Notes: generated by a model not told the origin, from the letters alone. A stretch of DNA of 64,000 bases from CTSoil-075 sp042610375 (GCF_042610375.1 NZ_JBGJZL010000019.1:1-64000); one strand, 5' to 3'; shown: positions 17,009 to 25,809, numbered from the stretch's first letter. A program made the numbers and translations.

Positions 17009-17956
17009 CTATAATAACTGATTGAGCTTGCTTTCAGGCTCTTTACCATTCTCTATACGTTTTATATTATTCACGAAGAAATCATATCTTTTTTTATGGA
17101 ATTTGAGACCGTCAGGCATGCCTGCCGTATGGGGAGTAAGTATCACATTACCCAGATTCCGGAGCTCACTGTCAGTTGGAAGGGGTTCAGATTCAAACAC
17201 ATCCAGGCATGCGCCTGAAATGTCCCCGTTTTTTAATGCATCTATCAAGTCTCTTTCATTGACAATCCCGCCGCGGGCTGTATTGATAAAAAGTGTGGTA
17301 TTCTTCATTTTCTTGAATACTGTTTTGTTGATCAACTGTTTGGTTTGCTGATTTAGAGGTATATGTACACTTACTATGTCCGATGCGCTTACAAGAGTAT
17401 CGAAATCCGTTATTTTGACAAAACCGTCAGATTGTTGAGCGGCATTTCTAGCATAAGCCAGTACATTCATATCAAAAACCTTGCAAAACTCAGCTACTTT
17501 TTTACCGATGGCGCCTAGGCCGATAATCCCAATCGTTTTGCCTTTTAGTTCACTCCCTGTATAGTCCAATTGATTTTGATCCATCCTGTTTTTCATGAAA
17601 GCATCAAGAAACGGTATGTTTTTATAATAAGACAATATCAGTGCCATTACGTGCTCGGCTACTGCCTGTGCATTCACTCCTGCAGCATTAGCCACCCAAA
17701 TGCCGAGCTGCGTGCAGGCATCGATATCTACATTATCAAATCCTGCACCCGTCTGTACCAATTTTAAGTTTTTTGCTATAGAAAGCAGGCTGCGATCCAC
17801 TTTAATATGTTCAGGTATGATTACCTGGCAATCTTCAATATGATGCAGCATTTCTTTTCCGGGCGGGACAATTACAATGTCCCAGTCTTTTGGAAAATGC
17901 CTTGCAATATTTGATTTTGAGGTCTCTGTAAAATAGCCGACTATGAGAATCTTCAT
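17009..17956 (-). CDS. D-isomer-specific 2-hydroxyacid dehydrogenase
   Basis: NAD(P)-dependent dehydrogenase of 315 residues that reduces a 2-oxoacid or oxidises a D-2-hydroxyacid. The Rossmann motif is in GIIGLGAIGKKVAEF. Catalytic Arg (NTARGGIVNE), Glu (CLDVFESEPLP) and His (LTPHTAGMP) are all present. Substrate-loop LVQTGAGFDNVDIDA and AVAEHVMALIL are family standard. I start at the ATG at 17956, seven bases after AAGGTGG; an in-frame ATG at 17974 lies upstream of that site. It follows the phosphotransacetylase gene on the same strand with about 70 bases between, divergent from a LysR gene. The substrate could be glyoxylate, hydroxypyruvate or phosphoglycerate. Confidence 0.88.
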   Translation of the reverse strand: MKILIVGYFTETSKSNIARHFPKDWDIVIVPPGKEMLHHIEDCQVIIPEHIKVDRSLLSIAKNLKLVQTGAGFDNVDIDACTQLGIWVANAAGVNAQAVAEHVMALILSYYKNIPFLDAFMKNRMDQNQLDYTGSELKGKTIGIIGLGAIGKKVAEFCKVFDMNVLAYARNAAQQSDGFVKITDFDTLVSASDIVSVHIPLNQQTKQLINKTVFKKMKNTTLFINTARGGIVNERDLIDALKNGDISGACLDVFESEPLPTDSELRNLGNVILTPHTAGMPDGLKFHKKRYDFFVNNIKRIENGKEPESKLNQLL

Positions 17957-18025
17957 TGCTAAACCACCTTTCATACTCTATACCATGCTTCGAAGAAAAC
18001 CCGTTAGGGATAACACTTGGGAAGT

Positions 18026-19000
18026 TTATCCTTTTAAGGAAGCAGTAATAATTGCCATATTATAAACTTCATCTGCATTACAACCTCTTGAAAGGTCGTT
18101 TATCGGTGCATTTAGCCCTTGTAGGATCGGACCATATGCCTCAAAGTTTCCAAGACGCTGAGCTATCTTATAACCAATATTACCGGCATTAATATCTGGG
18201 AATATGAAAGTGTTCGCTTCCCCAGCGACAGGAGAGTGTGACGCTTTTATTTTTGCAACATCTTTGGAAAACGCGGCATCAAACTGCAGCTCACCGTCAA
18301 TTGAAAAATCAAGATTCATACTCTTTAATTTTGTGGCTGTATTTCGCATTTTATCAACTGATTCTCCTGTGCCTGAGCCTAACGTACTATAAGATAATAA
18401 TGCAACTTTTGGATCAATTGAAAAGATTTTTGCTGTTCTTGCCGTTTCAACAGCAATCTCGACAAGTTCATCCTCACTTGGATTCAAGTTGATAGCACAA
18501 TCGGCCATCGCGTATTTTTCTATAACATTCTCTATTTTGCGATATAGAATAAAGCAACTTGAAACAATTCTATTTCCAGGTGATGTTTTAATAAGTTGAA
18601 GTGCCGGGCGAACGGTATCGGCAGTAGAATAGGTTGCACCACCCAAAAGTCCGTCAGCATACCCTATTTTTACAAGCATCGTACCGAAATAATTAGTTTT
18701 CATCAAAGACTCTCGGCAGGCGGTCTCATCCATTTTTCCTTTTCTAAGTTCAACCATCATCAGAGCCATGGATTCTATAGCAGGATATGTTTTAGGATCG
18801 ATGATTTCAATTTCATTTGTAAGAAAACCATACTTTTGCGATTGCCTATGTATTTCTTCTGGATTACCAAGCAGTATCGGTTCGAGGATCTTCTCTTTTT
18901 TTAAACGGCTTGCAGCCTCAAGAATTCTTGGATCTGAACCTTCCGTAAATACTAGCTTTTGCTGTTTGGTTTTTAATTTTTCAATCATACTTTCAAACAT
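18026..19000 (-). CDS. pta: Phosphate acetyl/butyryltransferase
   Basis: Phosphotransacylase of 324 residues converting acyl-CoA plus phosphate to acyl phosphate. The conserved stretches LVFTEGSDPRILEAASRLKK, YSTADTVRPALQ, MADCAINLNPSEDELVEIA, FPDINAGNIGYKIAQRL and GPILQGLNAPINDLSRG are typical of bacterial Pta. The ATG at 19000 is eight bases after GGAGG; an earlier in-frame ATG at 19015 overlaps that site. No acetate kinase gene is adjacent, so acetyl phosphate may be made or used elsewhere. It is transcribed together with the downstream hydroxyacid dehydrogenase, away from the divergent LysR gene. Confidence 0.9.
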   Translation of the reverse strand: MFESMIEKLKTKQQKLVFTEGSDPRILEAASRLKKEKILEPILLGNPEEIHRQSQKYGFLTNEIEIIDPKTYPAIESMALMMVELRKGKMDETACRESLMKTNYFGTMLVKIGYADGLLGGATYSTADTVRPALQLIKTSPGNRIVSSCFILYRKIENVIEKYAMADCAINLNPSEDELVEIAVETARTAKIFSIDPKVALLSYSTLGSGTGESVDKMRNTATKLKSMNLDFSIDGELQFDAAFSKDVAKIKASHSPVAGEANTFIFPDINAGNIGYKIAQRLGNFEAYGPILQGLNAPINDLSRGCNADEVYNMAIITASLKG

Positions 19001-19185
19001 TTTATGTACCTCCATTTTTTACTTATTAGATTTTGCTTAGCCAATTCTGTCATATGAGCCTTCCAGTGAAAAAGCGTTTGACTATCATCTCTAATAATGA
19101 TAATTTTAAACATAAAGAATAATGTTGTAAAACTCAAATTTTTTGTTAACTATATTAAATATTTCTATATATTGAGGGGTGCTTT

Positions 19186-20070
19186 ATGTATTTTCCTGGA
19201 ATTGAAGCGTTTTTAGCTATCGTACGGACCGAGAGTATAAGCAAGGCAGCTGAATTGCTGCACTTGTCACAAGCGACTGTAAGCTATCGGTTAAAGACCT
19301 TGGAGCAGGAAATGGGTGGCCTTTTGGTTGAGCGAAGAAAAGGGGCGCCCAAAATCCGTCTGACACCAAAAGGGGAGAACTTTTTTAGCATTGCCGAAAG
19401 ATGGGATGCTCTTTGGAGGGAAACACAAATCTTACAGGTCAGTGGTTCGCAGTTAAGTCTGGCAATTAGTGCTGCCGAAAGTATAAGTCACTTTGTTTTG
19501 CCTCCGGTATATAGCATGCTAAATCAGCATACCCCGCCGATCCGACTGCAAATTCGTACTCAACATACTCAGGAAGCGTTTGATAGTATTGAAAGGCGCG
19601 AGATGGATGTGGCGTTTGTGGTGCGAGAAATCGTGTCGCCTAGTGTCACGGTTAAACCGTTTTTTGCTGAAGAAATGGTGCTGTTGCGCCTGGCTGTGCC
19701 GGGTCGGCAAGCTGGAGATACTGTTGAGATGGAAGAATTGGCGGTAGAGCACGAAATATTCATAAATTGGAACAGAGAGTTTCAATTCAGACATGACCAG
19801 TGGTGGGATCCTCTTTGCCCTTCCCGTGTTCATCTGGACACGGCGGGACTCATCACTACTTTTTTGAAGGACGCCAGACAATGGACTATAGTTCCTGCCT
19901 CTATTGGTGCACATATGATGCGGATTGGAGATTTTGTTCTTCAGAAATTATCGGCACCGGTGCCTCCAAGGATATGCTATAAGGTAACTCATAAGTTTCC
20001 GAACCAGGCTTTACACGAGCCCCTTCGTATTCTTGATAACTATCTGCAAGATATATTTGGGGTACAATGA
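19186..20070 (+). CDS. LysR family transcriptional regulator
   Basis: Regulator of 294 residues with an N-terminal winged HTH (TESISKAAELLHLSQATVSY, about 14-35) followed by a dimerisation helix and a periplasmic-binding-protein-like effector domain. It is divergent from pta and the hydroxyacid dehydrogenase, with a 185-base intergenic region, and is the likely regulator of that pair. GAGGGGTG precedes the ATG. The effector is unknown, though a carboxylic acid would fit the neighbours. Confidence 0.87.
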   Translation: MYFPGIEAFLAIVRTESISKAAELLHLSQATVSYRLKTLEQEMGGLLVERRKGAPKIRLTPKGENFFSIAERWDALWRETQILQVSGSQLSLAISAAESISHFVLPPVYSMLNQHTPPIRLQIRTQHTQEAFDSIERREMDVAFVVREIVSPSVTVKPFFAEEMVLLRLAVPGRQAGDTVEMEELAVEHEIFINWNREFQFRHDQWWDPLCPSRVHLDTAGLITTFLKDARQWTIVPASIGAHMMRIGDFVLQKLSAPVPPRICYKVTHKFPNQALHEPLRILDNYLQDIFGVQ

Positions 20071-20281
20071 TCTGACCAGTCGAGGTAATAGCTGCAATTG
20101 ATTCTGGGCCTGTAACTCTTTTCTCTCCATATACCAAATAAACTATATTAGACCCATTGAAGGTGCATTGTGAAAACTGGCTATATTAAGAAAATGAAAT
20201 CTGCCTCTTTTTTAAAACCAGCTTGTATGTTGTAATATAAGTATCGCGTGCACGGGATAAAAAAAAATTCAGGAGGTTACA

Positions 20282-20902
20282 ATGGAGCTAATTAAAAGGG
20301 TAGGTATTTTTTTATTTGATGGTATAGAATTGATGGATTTCGCTGGGCCATATGAGGTATTTACGGCTGCGAATCTTATGGCACCACAACAATATTTTGA
20401 TGTTTTTACAGTGAGTGAGCAAAAGGGAGATGTTCTCACTAGCAATGGACTGACCGTAAAGGCAGATTACGGTTTTTCTGATTGTCCACAGGCGGATGTA
20501 CTAGTGATACCAGGAGGAGATGTTCGTCCAGAGCTTCTTTCCAATGATACAATTCTGGAATGGATTGAAAGCCAGAATCGAAATACAGAAATCACTTTTT
20601 CTGTATGTAATGGGGCGATGTTACTTGCTAAGGCGGGCTTGCTCAAAGGATTGTCAGTCACTACACATCATTACTGTTATGATAAACTATCTGAAATCGA
20701 TTTAACAATTAATGTTGTTCCGAAGATCCGCTATGTTGATACTGGAAAGATCATCACTTCTGCGGGAATTTCTGCTGGTATTGATGCAGCGTTACACATT
20801 GTGTTAAGGTTATTTGGTGAGAAAGTCGTTTTACACGCGATTGATATTATGGAGTATGAGAGTACTGCTTATAGAAACAATGGAAGTATTACATACAAAT
20901 AG
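20282..20902 (+). CDS. DJ-1/PfpI family protein
   Basis: Class I glutamine-amidotransferase-like protein of 206 residues. The nucleophile elbow is FSVCNGAMLLAKAG with Cys109, and the acidic partner lies in FLFDGIELMDFAGPYEVFTA (about 10-29), matching the isonitrile hydratase/AraC-associated subgroup. ITSAGISAGIDAALHIV near 160 is also typical. AGGAGG lies seven bases before the ATG. Family members are isonitrile hydratases, deglycases or chaperones; the reaction here is undetermined. Confidence 0.85.
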   Translation: MELIKRVGIFLFDGIELMDFAGPYEVFTAANLMAPQQYFDVFTVSEQKGDVLTSNGLTVKADYGFSDCPQADVLVIPGGDVRPELLSNDTILEWIESQNRNTEITFSVCNGAMLLAKAGLLKGLSVTTHHYCYDKLSEIDLTINVVPKIRYVDTGKIITSAGISAGIDAALHIVLRLFGEKVVLHAIDIMEYESTAYRNNGSITYK

Positions 20903-20930
20903 TTAAATTTGAAATATAAATGAAATAACT

Positions 20931-20972
20931 CCCCTCTATGTAGCGTGGCTTCCAACTGTTTACATAGAGGGG
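20931..20972. terminator. Terminator after the DJ-1 gene
   Basis: A perfect 12-bp stem, CCCCTCTATGTA with TACATAGAGGGG, around an 18-base loop, 29 bases after the stop. Confidence 0.7.
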
Positions 20973-20973
20973 A

Positions 20974-21340
20974 TTATTATGATGAAAAGAGTATCACCAA
21001 ACTTTTGGTTCAGGGCTTGGATGAGGATATTATGCTTTTTCTTAAAATATTGAGTGGTTCTTCGTAGATGGCTCTCCCAATGACCTTGTTGGAGGAATAT
21101 TTCAAGAGTTTTTTGAATGAGAAAGGGTACACCATGGCTGATCCATAATTAAGCATCTGCCTTTATAGTTGCGGAAGCACTCATTACTTACTCGTTGCCA
21201 CTGAAGAAATGGGAATGATTTTGGACTTAGCTTTCCATAGGTAAAATCATACTGTAGCGTTTTAGGCTCTGGTTTTTGCTCTATAGGTTTATCGAAATTT
21301 TGATTTGGAGTAACTTGTAGTCCGGTAATATCCAGAAGAT
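20974..21340. other. Probable gene-remnant region
   Basis: This stretch has no intact gene. Short plus-strand peptides such as KLLVQGLDEDIMLFLKIL and MALPMTLLEEYFKSF sit in different frames, and a minus-strand ORF (21102-21380) runs into the palindrome. The pattern suggests a decayed gene, but I cannot name a family. Confidence 0.3.
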
Positions 21341-21343
21341 AGG

Positions 21344-21389
21344 CAGGGGACGGTGGTTTGTCTTGTTTAAGACGCACCACCGTCCCCTG
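21344..21389. repeat. Palindromic repeat, GGGGACGGTGG family
   Basis: CAGGGGACGGTGG and its complement form the arms around a GTCTTGTTTAAGAC core. It is the third copy of the family at 1582 and 13170. Immediately after it lies the duplicated ABM gene end. Confidence 0.75.
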
Positions 21390-21399
21390 TCTTCCCCAA

Positions 21400-21457
21400 A
21401 AAGTCGAAAGGCATGGTCTCTTTAAGCTTAGCGTTGAGTGTTAGACGAAAAAAGAGT
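21400..21457. pseudogene. Duplicate of the 3' end of the ABM gene
   Basis: 58 bases match 15542-15599 with only about three differences. They cover the last codons, the stop and the trailer of the ABM-fold gene (AAAGTCGAAAGGCATGGTCT onward). The rest of the gene is absent here. Confidence 0.75.
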
Positions 21458-21474
21458 AACGGGGAAGAAGTAAG

Positions 21475-22560
21475 TTAGTCACTTTGTAATGAAAAATCAG
21501 CAATAATCGATAAAAATGAAACATTTGGATTGATGTAGGTATAGGTGACTTTGATATTATAGAATTTTCCTACTTGATTTAACAATGTACTATAAAAGTT
21601 TAAGCTATCATAGGTTATTAACTCATCTTGGTCAATGAGTATTTGAGCACCATCAACATGTCCAATGTTAATAATATTGTTAATTCGAATACTTTCTTTG
21701 AGTTTTTCTGACGATACAGTACAACTATAATTTTGCTTTGAACCCTCTCGGTATAATAAATGGAATAAAGTAGTCATAATAAATTGAAATTGTTTATAGT
21801 TTCCGAAGCATGTATATTCTTTTAAATCGCCTAGTGTAGAACTATATTGCATATTCTTAATATTTGTTTTTATGTAGTAATCTAGAAAAATATTTACATC
21901 AGATAGAGTAAATTTTTCTAAAATTGTCGGTAATATATCGGTATAACTGTTTACAATGTTTTTTAGTAGACGAATTTGTCCAGCTAATCGATCCAGTGAG
22001 TGGATATTGTCGATAGTTTGTACAGATTCCATTAAATAATTAAATATTCTGTCTAAAAATACTTTAGTATTACCTAAGTCATAGTTACAACTATAAAATT
22101 GTTCTTCAAAATTTCGTAATAAAGTTTGATATGCTGTATTTTTTTGTTGTAATGATGATTCTTTATTTTTTCTTTCTTTACAAAAATCATAATAGTCGAG
22201 TGATTGCTGGAGCACTGCAAGCAAGTCTGATTCCGAGCCCCAAGGTTTTGTAATAAAACGAAAAACTTCACCTTGGTTAATGGCAGGCAATATGTCGAAT
22301 ATTTGAGTGCAGCCGGATAATACGATTCGTACTACATCTGGATATATTTCCTTTGTGTGACGAAGTAAAGATAAACCATCCATACCAGGCATAGATATGT
22401 CCGCAACTAAAACGCTGACTTTAGTTGTTTTCATAATCTCAAGAGCTTTTTGACCACTATCGGCATATAAAGAATAATAGTTTTCATTTATAACGATCCT
22501 TCGAATAGCATTTAATATACCCGGTTCATCATCAACAAATAATACTGTAGCATTGCGCAT
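21475..22560 (-). CDS. Response regulator with unassigned, kinase-like output domain
   Basis: Signalling protein of 361 residues. The receiver domain (about 4-125) has the acidic pair VDDEPG, the phosphorylated Asp in LVADISMPGMDG (about 54) and FRFITKPW, the form seen in RpfG-type regulators. A coiled-coil-like segment follows (about 125-165). The remaining 190 residues contain no HD-GYP, GGDEF or HTH motif. A segment QFQFIMTTLFHLLYREG is placed like the N box of a histidine kinase ATPase domain, but the G boxes are absent, so a degenerate kinase-like or protein-binding domain is only a guess. No kinase is adjacent. Confidence 0.75.
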   Translation of the reverse strand: MRNATVLFVDDEPGILNAIRRIVINENYYSLYADSGQKALEIMKTTKVSVLVADISMPGMDGLSLLRHTKEIYPDVVRIVLSGCTQIFDILPAINQGEVFRFITKPWGSESDLLAVLQQSLDYYDFCKERKNKESSLQQKNTAYQTLLRNFEEQFYSCNYDLGNTKVFLDRIFNYLMESVQTIDNIHSLDRLAGQIRLLKNIVNSYTDILPTILEKFTLSDVNIFLDYYIKTNIKNMQYSSTLGDLKEYTCFGNYKQFQFIMTTLFHLLYREGSKQNYSCTVSSEKLKESIRINNIINIGHVDGAQILIDQDELITYDSLNFYSTLLNQVGKFYNIKVTYTYINPNVSFLSIIADFSLQSD

Positions 22561-22742
22561 AAGTTACACCTCATATAATCTAGAATTTCTTCAAGGATAA
22601 TTCTTAAAAATTCAATACAATGAAATATATTCCAATTCTAGTTGTGTTATCTTTAGGGTAGCAGAAATGTGAACTTTATTCAATTCCATATTATAAAAAT
22701 TTACAAAAGCAGTTTATATATAGGTACTATCTTACAGAAAAG

Positions 22743-22776
22743 TGCGTACTTGTTAAAAACACGTATAAGATTTAGT
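22743..22776 (+). promoter_or_regulatory. Promoter with TGCGTACTTG motif upstream of the LUD gene
   Basis: TGCGTACTTGTTA carries a -35-like TTGTTA, with TAGTAT 17 bases further. The same TGCGTAC-TTGTCA arrangement occurs at 33473 and 63437-63450. Confidence 0.45.
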
Positions 22777-22825
22777 ATTAAAATAGAAATTTTTTTTAAG
22801 AATGATTTTAGGGGAGAGGTAAAAT

Positions 22826-23464
22826 ATGGAAGTGAAAAATTGGCATACAGAGGCAATTGGTAAACAGGTAGTAAATTCTTTAATAAAAAATGAGTTTGAT
22901 GCTAGATATTATTCTACAACTGCGGAAGCAGCATCCTTTATTATGGAACATGTAAAACCAGGCATTAAAGTAGGTTTTGGTGGATCGATGACAATCAATG
23001 GCATGGGAATTCAAGATAAAGTTCAGTTGGCAGGAGCTACGGTTTTAGATCATGGTATACCAGATATTACGATTGAGGAACGAATCGCGATTGCAAAAGA
23101 GGAAATGTTGAGTGATCTATATTTGTGTAGCAGTAATGCGATTACTTTAGATGGCCTACTTGTTAATATAGATGGCATGGGAAATCGAGTAAGTGCAATG
23201 ACTTTTGGTCCTAAAAAAGTAATAGTAGTCGTTAGTGTTGATAAAGTATGTAAAGATGAAGAAGCCGCCTTTGAACGGTTAGAAGGAATTGCTGCCCCTA
23301 TGAATAATAAAAGACTAAGTACTCCCAATCCCTGTACACAAACAGGTATCTGTATGAACTGTAAGGCAAAAACTAGAATCTGTAGAGTATATTCTGTACT
23401 GAGAAAAAAACCGTGGGTAACAGATATGACAGTAGTCATTGTAGGAGAAAGCGCCGGATATTAA
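22826..23464 (+). CDS. LUD domain protein (LutC/YkgG-like)
   Basis: Protein of 212 residues of the LUD (DUF162) family, related to lactate-utilisation protein LutC. Landmarks are GFGGSMTINGMGIQDKV, LCSSNAITLDGLLVNIDGMG, VIVVVSVDKV and a late Cys-rich stretch CTQTGICMNCKAKTRIC. Stand-alone LUD proteins are common in anaerobes and are not accompanied here by lutA or lutB, so a lactate role is not supported by context. A GGGGAGAGG site precedes the ATG. The Cys cluster might bind a metal or Fe-S centre. Confidence 0.82.
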   Translation: MEVKNWHTEAIGKQVVNSLIKNEFDARYYSTTAEAASFIMEHVKPGIKVGFGGSMTINGMGIQDKVQLAGATVLDHGIPDITIEERIAIAKEEMLSDLYLCSSNAITLDGLLVNIDGMGNRVSAMTFGPKKVIVVVSVDKVCKDEEAAFERLEGIAAPMNNKRLSTPNPCTQTGICMNCKAKTRICRVYSVLRKKPWVTDMTVVIVGESAGY

Positions 23465-23503
23465 TTTAACATTAATCGGAGAAAAGTATATCATCTCTAA
23501 CTA

Positions 23504-23605
23504 AGAAGAACATTAGAAAACTATCCGTAGGCATTTGATTAATTTATCGTTAGATTAGAAAAAATAGGAATCTGCTAATTACCTGACTTGAAGGGTAATT
23601 AGCAG
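23504..23605 (+). pseudogene. Partial copy of the 3' end and terminator of the 25148 HTH gene
   Basis: AGAAGAACATTAGAAAACTA and the next ~25 bases match 25421 onward (gene end plus trailer). They are followed directly by the same terminator hairpin (CTGCTAATTACC, 23572-23604) found at 25556-25590. About 70 bases between the two parts are missing in this copy. Confidence 0.7.
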
Positions 23606-23649
23606 TTTTTTGTTTTTTCAAGTATCCATCTAGTTGTTTTTGACATTAA

Positions 23650-23697
23650 GGGACGTTCCTTTTCTGTCACAAAAATTGTCAAAAAAAGAATGTCCCC
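23650..23697. repeat. GGGAC...GTCCC imperfect palindrome
   Basis: GGGACGTTCCTTTT pairs with AAAAAGAATGTCCC around a TGTCA/TGTCA-containing loop. It has the design of REP-like elements and resembles, in its ends only, the GGGGACGGTGG family. The following 60 bases contain short GATGTGTGG repeats. The rest of the 23465-23915 gap holds only the partial HTH-gene copy listed separately. Confidence 0.5.
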
Positions 23698-23915
23698 GAT
23701 GTGTGGATGTGTCGCGATGTGTGGCCCAGGAGAGGGGGCATTTATTTATGAATCTCGATTTGAATATGACATACTATTGTCGTATTATCTTGTGTACAAT
23801 CAAGAAGAACTGTATTCGCAATTTCTATTATCAGCTACAGTATATAATGCTTATCACTCGGGGTAATAAAATGAGCAAAAAATATAGTAAACATAATTAT
23901 GTGGAGGTGGCACTG

Positions 23916-24917
23916 ATGGATAATCATAACGTCTTAGTGTATGGAGCGACTGGTTATACTGGTAAGCTAATTTGTCTGAGGCTCAAGGAACTTAATATCA
24001 ACTTTGCTATTGCAGGGAGAGATAAAGCTAAAGTAGCTGAGTTGTCCTCTCAATTAAACGTGCCCAACTTCGTGTTTGAAATCAGTGATTTTGGAGCATG
24101 GCAAGAGGCTTTGAGGGGGAGTATATGTTTAATCAATGCGGCTGGACCTTTTGCTCTTACTGCCGAGAATGCAATGTATGCTTGCCTTCAAAACAAAGTT
24201 CATTATTTGGATATTAGCGCCGAATTGTCAACTTACCAACTTGCTGAATCTCTGGATCAACAAGCGAAGGAAGCTGGGATCATGATGGTTTCTGGAGCTG
24301 GTTTGTTTGTTGCCTACGATGCCCTAGTCGTCCATACAGCGAAAAGAGTGAAACGTGCTCAGCAACTTTTCGTCGCATTTAGACATTATGGCGGATTCTC
24401 GAAAGGTTCCGTTAAAAGCTCTAAGTACATCGTGGACCTTGGCTTACTGATTCGAGATAATGGAGAGTTGAAACAAATCACCGAATCTAACACAAAGGCT
24501 TTTGATTTTGGTGAAGGGCAACAAGAGTGTTTTCCTACCTCGCTAGGAGGGATTATCGTGTCCTATAAATCTACATCAATTCCTAATATAAGAGAATATT
24601 TTCAATTGCAATTACCTGCACTAACGACTAACCCTACAGATATTGAAAATCTTTCAGATGGACCAACAGCCGAAGAACGTGCTGGGGGAAGAAGTAAATT
24701 GGCTGTGGAGATAATTGGGATAGACGGCGATTCTGCCTATTCAATTGCAGACCTACCTTCAGGGTATACACTAACTTCATTATCTGTCGTTGCAGTTGCT
24801 TGTCGGATATTAAATGGAGATTTAATGGCTGGGTATCAAACAGCAGGCTCCGCTTATGGCGAAAATATTATGAGCGATATTCCTGATTCTTATATTATTG
24901 ACCTAAGCTATGACTGA
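23916..24917 (+). CDS. Saccharopine-dehydrogenase-like NAD(P)-binding protein
   Basis: Oxidoreductase-like protein of 333 residues with a Rossmann start, VLVYGATGYTGKLICLRLKE, and the family stretches AGRDKAKVAEL, INAAGPFALTAENAMYACL and YLDISAELSTY. This group includes saccharopine reductases and trans-acting enoyl reductases. The ATG at 23916 lies five bases after GGAGGTGG; the open frame extends upstream only through repeat-derived sequence. No partner gene reveals the substrate. Confidence 0.83.
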   Translation: MDNHNVLVYGATGYTGKLICLRLKELNINFAIAGRDKAKVAELSSQLNVPNFVFEISDFGAWQEALRGSICLINAAGPFALTAENAMYACLQNKVHYLDISAELSTYQLAESLDQQAKEAGIMMVSGAGLFVAYDALVVHTAKRVKRAQQLFVAFRHYGGFSKGSVKSSKYIVDLGLLIRDNGELKQITESNTKAFDFGEGQQECFPTSLGGIIVSYKSTSIPNIREYFQLQLPALTTNPTDIENLSDGPTAEERAGGRSKLAVEIIGIDGDSAYSIADLPSGYTLTSLSVVAVACRILNGDLMAGYQTAGSAYGENIMSDIPDSYIIDLSYD

Positions 24918-24926
24918 TCATCATTG

Positions 24927-25010
24927 ATGATTAGCACGTTTAAAGGCTTTGTCGATACAGCTCCTAAATGGTTTGTTCCTGACCATGCGGACTTAGCAAG
25001 CCCTAAGTGA
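24927..25010 (+). pseudogene. Short C-terminal gene fragment
   Basis: An open stretch of 27 codons beginning MISTFKGFVDTAPKWFVPDH and ending in a stop reads like the C-terminus of a real protein, but no upstream part is present. The family is not recognised. A hairpin (AGAAGTCGCC/GCGGCTTCT with T-run) follows at about 25019-25050. Confidence 0.4.
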
Positions 25011-25147
25011 ATTCCCTAAGAAGTCGCCTTTTTCATGCGGCTTCTGTTTTTGAGCTTCGCCAATAATTTTATGAAATATATTAATTATTATTGAATAATC
25101 ATAATTAATATGATACCGTATAGACAAATCTACTGGAGGTGATTGTT

Positions 25148-25447
25148 ATGACAGATAAAGAATTTTTGGAATTACTGATGTCATATAAAGCTGGTAAAGT
25201 TCCATTATTGAATGTCGGATTAGCATTAGCGAATAATCAATTTAGCCATGAATACTTAGCGTTAGCAAATAATATTTTGGTTGCAAAAAAAGAACAAAGC
25301 AAAGTTGGCAGACCACAAACTATTTCTCATGATGTAAAAGAATTGATTTTTAAGTTAAGAACAGAAGGAGCAGCACTAGAATCGATTGCACATCAAGTAA
25401 AATGCAGTTTATCGACTGTTAGAAGAACATTAGAAAACTATCAATAG
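25148..25447 (+). CDS. Small helix-turn-helix protein
   Basis: Protein of 99 residues. The C-terminal half has a resolvase/Hin-like HTH (TEGAALESIAHQVKCSLSTV, about 70-90), and the N-terminal half is a short helical segment with LLMSYKAGKVPLLNVGLALA. The ATG at 25148 is seven bases after GGAGG; a GTG nine bases earlier overlaps the site. Its 3' end and trailer are partly duplicated at 23504-23605. The function may be regulation or recombination accessory; it is not determined. Confidence 0.65.
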   Translation: MTDKEFLELLMSYKAGKVPLLNVGLALANNQFSHEYLALANNILVAKKEQSKVGRPQTISHDVKELIFKLRTEGAALESIAHQVKCSLSTVRRTLENYQ

Positions 25448-25549
25448 GCATTTGATTAATTTATCTATGATACATTGAAACTAGACACCTTCACCCAACG
25501 ATGAATTGTCTCTTTTCTTATCTGCTATAGTCAGTTCCAATTGAATCAA

Positions 25550-25597
25550 AAAAAACTGCTAATTACCTGACTTGAAGGGTAATTAGCAGTTTTTTTG
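25550..25597 (+). terminator. Terminator hairpin downstream of the HTH gene
   Basis: ACTGCTAATTACC pairs with GGTAATTAGCAGT around a nine-base loop with A- and T-runs. The same hairpin occurs at 23572-23604, and a variant at 39127-39174. Confidence 0.75.
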
Positions 25598-25626
25598 ATT
25601 TTTCTAGTATCTACCTAGTTATTTGA

Positions 25627-25809
25627 GGGCTACAACGTAAATTAGAAAATCCTATTGGTTCAATCAATATATTCAATTTCCCTTTTGCCCAAGGAACAGG
25701 TATTGTTAAAGAGGAGGAAAAATCGAAAAGTGGGAGCTTATTTAATTGTCAGGCATATAATAATGTCCTACAATATAAAAAGAGTAAAATTGTGGGATGT
25801 GTTAATTAA
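25627..25809 (+). pseudogene. C-terminal gene remnant ahead of the LysR gene
   Basis: A 60-codon frame with no start codon at its left edge, with protein-like composition: LENPIGSINIFNFPFAQGTG then EEEKSKSGSLFNCQAYNN. It ends in TAA directly abutting the LysR ATG. The parent family is not recognised. Confidence 0.4.

Noticed and set aside
21102..21380. Minus-strand ORF of 92 codons
   Set aside because: Its start lies inside the palindromic repeat and there is no ribosome site; kept only as part of a remnant region.
23634..23915. N-terminal extension of the saccharopine-dehydrogenase-like gene
   Set aside because: It reads through the repeat region; the strong GGAGGTGG and Rossmann start favour the ATG at 23916.
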